This document shows positions 58,516-64,000 of a DNA stretch of 64,000 nt, one piece after another. The DNA lies in NCBI GenBank assembly GCA_023140195.1, contig JAGLME010000015.1:248001-312000 (forward strand), given 5' to 3'. Every line of letters starts with the position of its first letter. The stretch's first letter is position 1. This DNA is from Thermoplasmata archaeon. Its GTDB lineage: Archaea > Thermoplasmatota > Thermoplasmata > RBG-16-68-12 > SOIM01. The notes under the pieces are model-generated. The model worked only from the letters and a program-made list of their open reading frames with translations. It did not search any database and was not told where the DNA came from. The position numbers and the translations under genes are program-made.

Positions 58516-59235
58516 ATGGAAGACGAGGACAAGAAGAAGATCTACGGCAAGGGCTACGAGGATGGCCTGAAGGATGCTTGGACTTCTGTCATAAGGCTCA
58601 CGACCAGAGGGCATTCCGTCCACGAGATCAGGATGATATCCAAGGGCATCGTTGTTGCCATTCCCAACAGCGTCACCGAGAAGGTGGCGGATATCGACCC
58701 GTCCACTCTTCTACCCGAGGAAGAACCCTTGCTTCGCTACGATATGACCCGCCCCGTACAGGTAGGACGAGGCCATATCGTCAAGGAGAGGACGCCGGAT
58801 CGGAGCTTCATGATATTCCAAGAATTGGTGGAGCATGGCGCCGCTGGCCTCTGTATCACCAGGATCCTTCCAGATGACCTGAAAGAGACCTACGGAATGG
58901 AGAACGTCAGGTTCGTCTGGCTGACCAGATCTGAGAAGAAGGCGACAGTCCTGGGCGCACTGGGGGCCGAGGAGGAGTTCGTGTCTCCGACGAACCTTGC
59001 GGGTCTGGCGACAATATTGATCGGGTTCATGGAAGCTGGCGGGAACGTGATACTCCTGGAAGGGATCGAGTACCTCATCACACAGAACAGCTTCAGCCCG
59101 GTTCTCAAGTTCCTGATGAACATCAACGAGAAGGCGCTTTTGAGGAACGTCACATTCTTGCTGTCTGTCTCACCTTCAACAATGGACATAAAGGAATACC
59201 AGCAGATATCCAGGGAGATTGGACGTGAGGTCTAG
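58516..59235 (+). CDS. DUF835-domain protein
   Basis: RSFMIFQELVEHGAAGLCITR...VRFVWLTRSE...GNVILLEGIEYLITQNSF. Confidence 0.8.
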   Translation: MEDEDKKKIYGKGYEDGLKDAWTSVIRLTTRGHSVHEIRMISKGIVVAIPNSVTEKVADIDPSTLLPEEEPLLRYDMTRPVQVGRGHIVKERTPDRSFMIFQELVEHGAAGLCITRILPDDLKETYGMENVRFVWLTRSEKKATVLGALGAEEEFVSPTNLAGLATILIGFMEAGGNVILLEGIEYLITQNSFSPVLKFLMNINEKALLRNVTFLLSVSPSTMDIKEYQQISREIGREV

Positions 59236-59263
59236 GCGTGCTTGCCTTTCGAGATGATCTTCG

Positions 59264-59893
59264 ATGAGGGACATGCGCGAGATCGTCAAGAAGGGATATG
59301 AAGAGGGAGATTATCTCGAGTTCTATCGCCTTGATGAAGAGATAGATGAGTATCTATTGGCGAAGGCCAACATCGATAGGATGACCGCTTTCCTGCAAAA
59401 AGGGGCGAAGATACTGGACCTTGGATGTGGTCCTGGGATTCCATATGACAAGTACCTTGCTGAACAAGATTTCAGAATCACCGGCGTCGATTTCGTACAG
59501 AAACATATAGACTGGGCCAAGGAACATGTGCCCGAAGCCACCTTCATCCAAAAGGATATTGCTGAACTTGACTTTGACGGACGATCATTTGATGCAATTC
59601 TGTCCCTCTACACGATTTTCCACATTCCCAGGCAAGAGCACAGAGATCTCTTTCTCAACATGCACCGGACCTTGAAGGATGACGGCTTGCTCCTTGTGAC
59701 GATGGGCACTGGATGTGAAGATGAGATGGAAGTTTGCGACTTCATCGGATCAGAGATGGTCTGGAGCTCCTATCCTCTGGAGGAGAACTTGACACTCGTT
59801 GAGGATTGTGGTTTGGAGATCTTGCACTGGGAGGAAGAGGGCGAGAAAGGTCTTCCTGAACATCATCTATGGATATTGGCTGAAAAGGAATAA
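59264..59893 (+). CDS. SAM-dependent methyltransferase
   Basis: AKILDLGCGPGIPYDKYL, ITGVDF, FDAILSLYTIFHI. Confidence 0.9.
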   Translation: MRDMREIVKKGYEEGDYLEFYRLDEEIDEYLLAKANIDRMTAFLQKGAKILDLGCGPGIPYDKYLAEQDFRITGVDFVQKHIDWAKEHVPEATFIQKDIAELDFDGRSFDAILSLYTIFHIPRQEHRDLFLNMHRTLKDDGLLLVTMGTGCEDEMEVCDFIGSEMVWSSYPLEENLTLVEDCGLEILHWEEEGEKGLPEHHLWILAEKE

Positions 59894-59972
59894 GGGGCAT
59901 CAACTCCGCTGCCCAAACCAAAACCCTAAAGCCAATGATTTGTATGACATGAAAGTAATCCGATTGAATCGT

Positions 59973-60050
59973 GCTCCCGTAGTGTAGCCCGGCCAATCAT
60001 TCGGGCCTTTCGAGCCTGGGACTCGGGTTCGAATCCCGACGGGAGCACCA
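59973..60050 (+). tRNA. tRNA-Glu (anticodon TTC), encoded CCA
   Basis: GCTCCCG/CGGGAGC acceptor, CGGGC/GCCTG anticodon stem with loop CTTTCGA, TTCGAAT T-loop, ACCA end. Confidence 0.93.
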
Positions 60051-60111
60051 CCTTCCCCATTTCAAAATCGGTTTCTGGCGTTACATACGCGTCCGAGACT
60101 CAAAAATGACT

Positions 60112-60291
60112 CTACTCTATCTGGGAGGAATCTTCCTTGTACGGGTCCAGTTCCAGTTTCTTGGCACAGTTCTCGCAGGCGTACTCGTACTCCTCGGTCT
60201 CCGGATTCAGCTTGACGGTGTTCCTGAGCTCGACCATCTTCCCGCAGTACTTGCATTCCACCTGCTTCAACTCGACCATCTGATACCCCAT
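60112..60291 (-). CDS. Small zinc-ribbon protein (59 aa, absent from the ORF track)
   Basis: MGYQMVELKQVECKYCGKMVELRNTVKLNPETEEYEYACENCAKKLELDPYKEDSSQIE. Confidence 0.75.
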   Translation of the reverse strand: MGYQMVELKQVECKYCGKMVELRNTVKLNPETEEYEYACENCAKKLELDPYKEDSSQIE

Positions 60292-60341
60292 CTTGAATCC
60301 TTCACAAAGGATTTTAAACTTCGTGTTTCTAACTACGTTAG

Positions 60342-61031
60342 ATGAACGAGGTCCAGACCGCTTTGGTTCTGTTGGTCGCCATCCTCATAAGTGTGATTCA
60401 TTACCTCAGCCACAAGGTCTCCGGGTTCATGGAGAAGCACCATTACAAGTTGTTGAGCTTCAACGGAGGCCTTTTCCTTGCTCTGCTCTTTCTGATCCTG
60501 CTCCCGGAGGTCATTACGTTCTCGGATACGGCCAGTGTGTACTTCCTAATGCTCCTGGGCTTCGTGATATTCCATCTGGCCGGGAAGTTCCTGTACCAGC
60601 ATGTCAGAAACAAGAAGGAGATGTTGGGAGAACTCAAGGTGATGCACGAGGTCGGTTTCTTCCTGGACCACTTCATGTTGGGGTTCGTCTTGGTGACCGC
60701 GGTCGATGTAGATCCGACCCTTGGTTTTCTGATAGCCATTCCCATCTTCCTTCACACCGTTTCATCATCCATTTCGATGCAACATATACATGAAAGCGCC
60801 AAGACTGGCACCAATAAGATCATTCTGTCTTTGTCAACATTACTGGGCGTCATCGTGGCTGTTGTGCTACAAGTCGAAAGGGACGTTCAGGGCGCTATAC
60901 TTGCTCTGCTACTGGGGATGTTGTTGTACATTGGCATAAGGGATTTCATTCCGAGAGAAGAAAAGGGCTATCCGATTCTGTTCCTGGTCGGTGTTGGCTT
61001 GGTGATGTTGTTCTGGCTTGTCATAGGCTAG
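60342..61031 (+). CDS. ZIP-like polytopic membrane protein
   Basis: Multiple TM helices with conserved His (MHEVGFFLDHFMLG, FLHTVSSSISMQHIHES). Confidence 0.65.
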   Translation: MNEVQTALVLLVAILISVIHYLSHKVSGFMEKHHYKLLSFNGGLFLALLFLILLPEVITFSDTASVYFLMLLGFVIFHLAGKFLYQHVRNKKEMLGELKVMHEVGFFLDHFMLGFVLVTAVDVDPTLGFLIAIPIFLHTVSSSISMQHIHESAKTGTNKIILSLSTLLGVIVAVVLQVERDVQGAILALLLGMLLYIGIRDFIPREEKGYPILFLVGVGLVMLFWLVIG

Positions 61032-61046
61032 GACTAAGCAACGACT

Positions 61047-62093
61047 CTAGATCAGGTACGAGTAGGCGTGAATGACCGCTCTCTCAGCATTCCCAAACCC
61101 GATCGGTATCTGATTCCAATCATCGGTCACGTCTCCGACAGCGTATAATCCTTCGATTGGATTACCAGAGTTGTCTAGCACCCTGCTGTCCGAATCAATG
61201 ATCACATATCCCTCCTCATCCAGCTTCCCTCCTAACAACGCCGCTAGTTCGTTGTTTATCCTGTACACACCGAGTGCCGACATGCCAGTTTCAAACGTCC
61301 TCTCCGACCCGTCGGTGAATTTGAGTCCAAGTACATTATCGTCCAGTCCGAAGAGGCTGGCTATCTCGGTCGTGACTGCCTCAACTTCATGATCTTCGAG
61401 CTTGTCCAGGATGTCCTTCTTTTCGATCTCATTGAGGTCCTCACCCTCGAACATCTCCTTACCATTGGTCAATATGGTCACGGACTTGGCCTCGAACCAG
61501 TCCAGGTCCATGGCCGTGTTCACAGCGAACTTGGTATGTCCGAAGACGGCGACATCTTGCCCTGCCATCCGGTGCCCGTCGCAGAACATGCAGTAGTGAA
61601 CCAGCCCCTTGCCAGCGTATGGCAGAATGTGTTGTATCGATCCATCTATCAGCGGCTGGTTGTCACTGATCCCAGTCGCCAGGATGATGGCCTTGGACTC
61701 GAACACCTCCGTTCTGTTTGTCCTGCTGTTCAGGGCCTTGACCTTGTACGTCTTACCCTTCTCAATGCTGTTGACCTCGAGGAAGTCCTTCAGCTGGACC
61801 TTCTTCTCATGCTTCTTCAGCGCTTCTCTTCCCGAATTCACAAGATCGGCGCCCGAGATGCCATCGGGAAAACCTGGTATGTTGTCTATCCTGGGCACGA
61901 ACCAGACGCGGCACCACTTGCGGCCTTTGTCCAGCACCAAGGCGGTATGGTTCAGGAGTGCCGCCTTCAGTCCGGCATGCAGACCAACCGGACCTCCACC
62001 CACGACTATGAAGTCGTAGACCTCATCCTCTAGCATCACCCAAGGAATAGTCTCTGATATGAAAATCCTTTCTAATCCCCTGGTAGCCAACAT
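61047..62093 (-). CDS. Thioredoxin-reductase-like FAD/NAD(P) oxidoreductase
   Basis: FIVVGGGPVGLHAGLKAAL, HYCMFCDGHRMAGQDVAVFG, GLYAVGDVTDDWNQIPIGFGNAE. Confidence 0.88.
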   Translation of the reverse strand: MLATRGLERIFISETIPWVMLEDEVYDFIVVGGGPVGLHAGLKAALLNHTALVLDKGRKWCRVWFVPRIDNIPGFPDGISGADLVNSGREALKKHEKKVQLKDFLEVNSIEKGKTYKVKALNSRTNRTEVFESKAIILATGISDNQPLIDGSIQHILPYAGKGLVHYCMFCDGHRMAGQDVAVFGHTKFAVNTAMDLDWFEAKSVTILTNGKEMFEGEDLNEIEKKDILDKLEDHEVEAVTTEIASLFGLDDNVLGLKFTDGSERTFETGMSALGVYRINNELAALLGGKLDEEGYVIIDSDSRVLDNSGNPIEGLYAVGDVTDDWNQIPIGFGNAERAVIHAYSYLI

Positions 62094-62138
62094 TCTTTTT
62101 AAATATCACCTGGACTCTATTACCAATAGAGGCGGGGT

Positions 62139-62768
62139 ATGAGGGTCGAACCGACAGAGAAGGACATACAGAACGTTCACAAGATCTACCTTGACCAGTC
62201 CAATATCGATTACGCAAAAGGGCAGTTGAAACTGGGTGACTTGCCTATAATCTGGGCCCGCGCAGACCTTCTCTACGACATGTACATAGAGCTCAAGAAG
62301 ATAGTCGGGGACTCGGCCAACCCTTTGATGCAGAAGATGGGCAAGCCCTACGGGAGGAACTTCTTCAGGACGCTTGGTAGGGCATTCATAGCGGCCCACG
62401 GCAAGACCGACGAGGAGGCTCTCTTGAACTTCCTGGCCGCGGAGAACGCCGTCATTGGCTGGGGAAGGATATCAGTCGAGCGTTCAGGGGACAGATGGAT
62501 AGTGATATCTCCTACTGGCTTCCCGGTAGCCCAGTCCTTCAGAGCAAAGAAGATGTACTCCACCGTCCCGGTCGATTCATACTTTCTAGGATACTTCGAG
62601 GGTTTCGTCTCGGAGCTCTCCGAAGTCGTGTATGTGGGCAAGGAGACCAAGTGCATTGCACTCGGGGACGACTACTGTCAGATGATCTTTGAGCCCAGGA
62701 AGAAGGACAATGGACCACCGAAGCGGCTGGATAAACCTGCAGAGCCAGAACCGGACTACTCAGAATGA
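62139..62768 (+). CDS. V4R/heme-NO-binding-like domain protein
   Basis: GKPYGRNFFRTLGRAF...GYFEGFVSELSEVVYVGKETKCIALGDDYCQMIFEP. Confidence 0.75.
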   Translation: MRVEPTEKDIQNVHKIYLDQSNIDYAKGQLKLGDLPIIWARADLLYDMYIELKKIVGDSANPLMQKMGKPYGRNFFRTLGRAFIAAHGKTDEEALLNFLAAENAVIGWGRISVERSGDRWIVISPTGFPVAQSFRAKKMYSTVPVDSYFLGYFEGFVSELSEVVYVGKETKCIALGDDYCQMIFEPRKKDNGPPKRLDKPAEPEPDYSE

Positions 62769-62802
62769 ATCGCGATGCTGTCAGCCGCGATGGGTGTGAT
62801 CA

Positions 62803-63561
62803 TCATTTCTTCACTCCTGTGACCCAGGAATGAGAGTCCACTATCTCGTACCCTATCTTCTGTGAGAACTTGACCGAGGCCTCGTTGTCCTTGACGACGT
62901 AGAAAATGGGCTTCTTCCCCTTCTCAAGGATTCGATTGGTCAGAACGACGCACATGGACACGGCATACCCCCCTCTCCTGTACTCATCGAACACGAACAG
63001 GAATCCGAGCATCACCACCTTGTCGGTCTCGAAATGGGTCGCGTCCCAGCCGATCAGCTTTCCGTCTTCGCGAATTGCGGCGCTCATGCCGTTGATGACC
63101 CGGTCTCTAACGTGGTCGTAGGCGCCGTCGAAGTACTCCCAGTTATGTGCAACCGTCTCAATGTCGTCTTCCATCAGTGAAGTGACCTCATGGCGCACAT
63201 CGCCCTTCACCCCTTCCTCACCCAGAACAAAGAACCAGCACGGGTTGATGTCCGTCCGCTCGAATTCCTTCTTAAGGTACGGGATGAATATGTCCCTCAT
63301 CCCTGAGAACTGGTATTCCTTGCCGCTCTCCAAGACCCTGACGAGGTCAAGGAAGGACTCCTCATTGTCCGCGTATATGGAGCAGTGGTCCGGCTTGCCC
63401 TTCTGCAGGGTCATCACTCCATGAGGTTCGTCCGGGTCATCCACATAGATTTTCTTGTCCGGGTCCTTCGAGAAGACTCTGGCTATCACCATCGCGTTAA
63501 GTCCGTGTTCCTTGTCCAGAAGCTCCCTGACCTTCTCGAGGTCGGAGAGGAGTGAGGCCAT
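62803..63561 (-). CDS. GNAT-family acetyltransferase
   Basis: VMLGFLFVFDEYRRGGYAVSMCVVLTNRILEKGKKPIFYVVKDNEASVKFSQKIGYEIVDS. Confidence 0.85.
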   Translation of the reverse strand: MASLLSDLEKVRELLDKEHGLNAMVIARVFSKDPDKKIYVDDPDEPHGVMTLQKGKPDHCSIYADNEESFLDLVRVLESGKEYQFSGMRDIFIPYLKKEFERTDINPCWFFVLGEEGVKGDVRHEVTSLMEDDIETVAHNWEYFDGAYDHVRDRVINGMSAAIREDGKLIGWDATHFETDKVVMLGFLFVFDEYRRGGYAVSMCVVLTNRILEKGKKPIFYVVKDNEASVKFSQKIGYEIVDSHSWVTGVKK

Positions 63562-63599
63562 GAGAACGAATTGGGAGATTGGTTAAAATGGTTTTTCCT

Positions 63600-64000
63600 T
63601 CAGAATGCTTGTTCGGAGCGAATGCCGTGAGATTCCAGTTCCTCGATTATTGCTAGTGCCGCTTCCCGGTAGTGTTCCTTGTCGCTGATGTTGCCAGAGT
63701 ATATGGAATGCAGTTCAGGGCTCTTCCCGTCAAGACGTTTCAGAATGTTCTTTCGCGTGCTCCTCTTCAGGTTCAGCTTGTCTACGAGTACGTGGTCGAC
63801 CCCGGTGTCTGAGATACGTCCAGCCAGTTCCAGAAGTTCATCTATCGAAACATGAGGCAGGATCGGTCCAATGAACGCCCAGGTCTTCACACCCTCATCG
63901 CTAAGAGTCCGTAATGCGGAGAGACGTCTTTCGATCGGAGAAGCGTTGGGTTCGAACAGCTTTCGAGTGCCTTCATCAAGGAATGCCACTGTGAATCCCA
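63600..64000 (-). CDS. Radical SAM protein (SplB-like), C-terminal part, runs off window
   Basis: LFEPNASPIERRLSALRTLSDEGVKTWAFIGPILPHVS; frame may continue past 63989. Confidence 0.7.
   Translation of the reverse strand, partial: GFTVAFLDEGTRKLFEPNASPIERRLSALRTLSDEGVKTWAFIGPILPHVSIDELLELAGRISDTGVDHVLVDKLNLKRSTRKNILKRLDGKSPELHSIYSGNISDKEHYREAALAIIEELESHGIRSEQAF

Noticed and set aside
59973-60050. tRNA-Glu as a second integration site
   Set aside because: No neighbouring integrase and no duplicated tRNA 3' end found in the window.
60062-60256. ORF 60062..60256 (-)
   Set aside because: Out of frame with the convincing 59-aa zinc-ribbon protein at 60112..60291 on the same strand.

Overview
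Archaeal (euryarchaeal, probably Thermoplasmata-like; inferred from gene content) chromosomal window. Left flank 1-3236: XPD-type helicase, Bud32 kinase, XTP/dITP pyrophosphatase, NAD-dependent epimerase. Right flank 50466-64000: ABC-2 type transporter, Dph6-like ATPase, creatininase-family protein, rpiA, L44e-S27e-eIF2alpha-Nop10-PAC2 cluster, tRNA-Glu and others. Between them lies what reads as one ~47 kb integrated element. It starts in tRNA-Pro(TGG) at 3287-3361 and has a tyrosine integrase 52 bp after the tRNA. It ends at an exact 20-bp copy of the tRNA 3' end (TTCAAATCCGGGCGGGCCCA; 3342-3361 and 50410-50429). Both inner edges carry a GGTTCnGAACC palindrome. The left half of the element (about 5-28 kb) holds large exported repeat proteins and a family of short dispersed palindromes. 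The right half (about 30-50 kb) is a dense, mostly uncharacterised defence-like island: several PD-(D/E)xK-like proteins, two HEPN-motif proteins, a 20-bp-overlapping two-gene nuclease operon, a nuclease plus N-formylglutamate-amidohydrolase-like pair, and a 1243-aa STAND-type P-loop protein next to attR. Family assignments were made by eye from motifs, with no database search.
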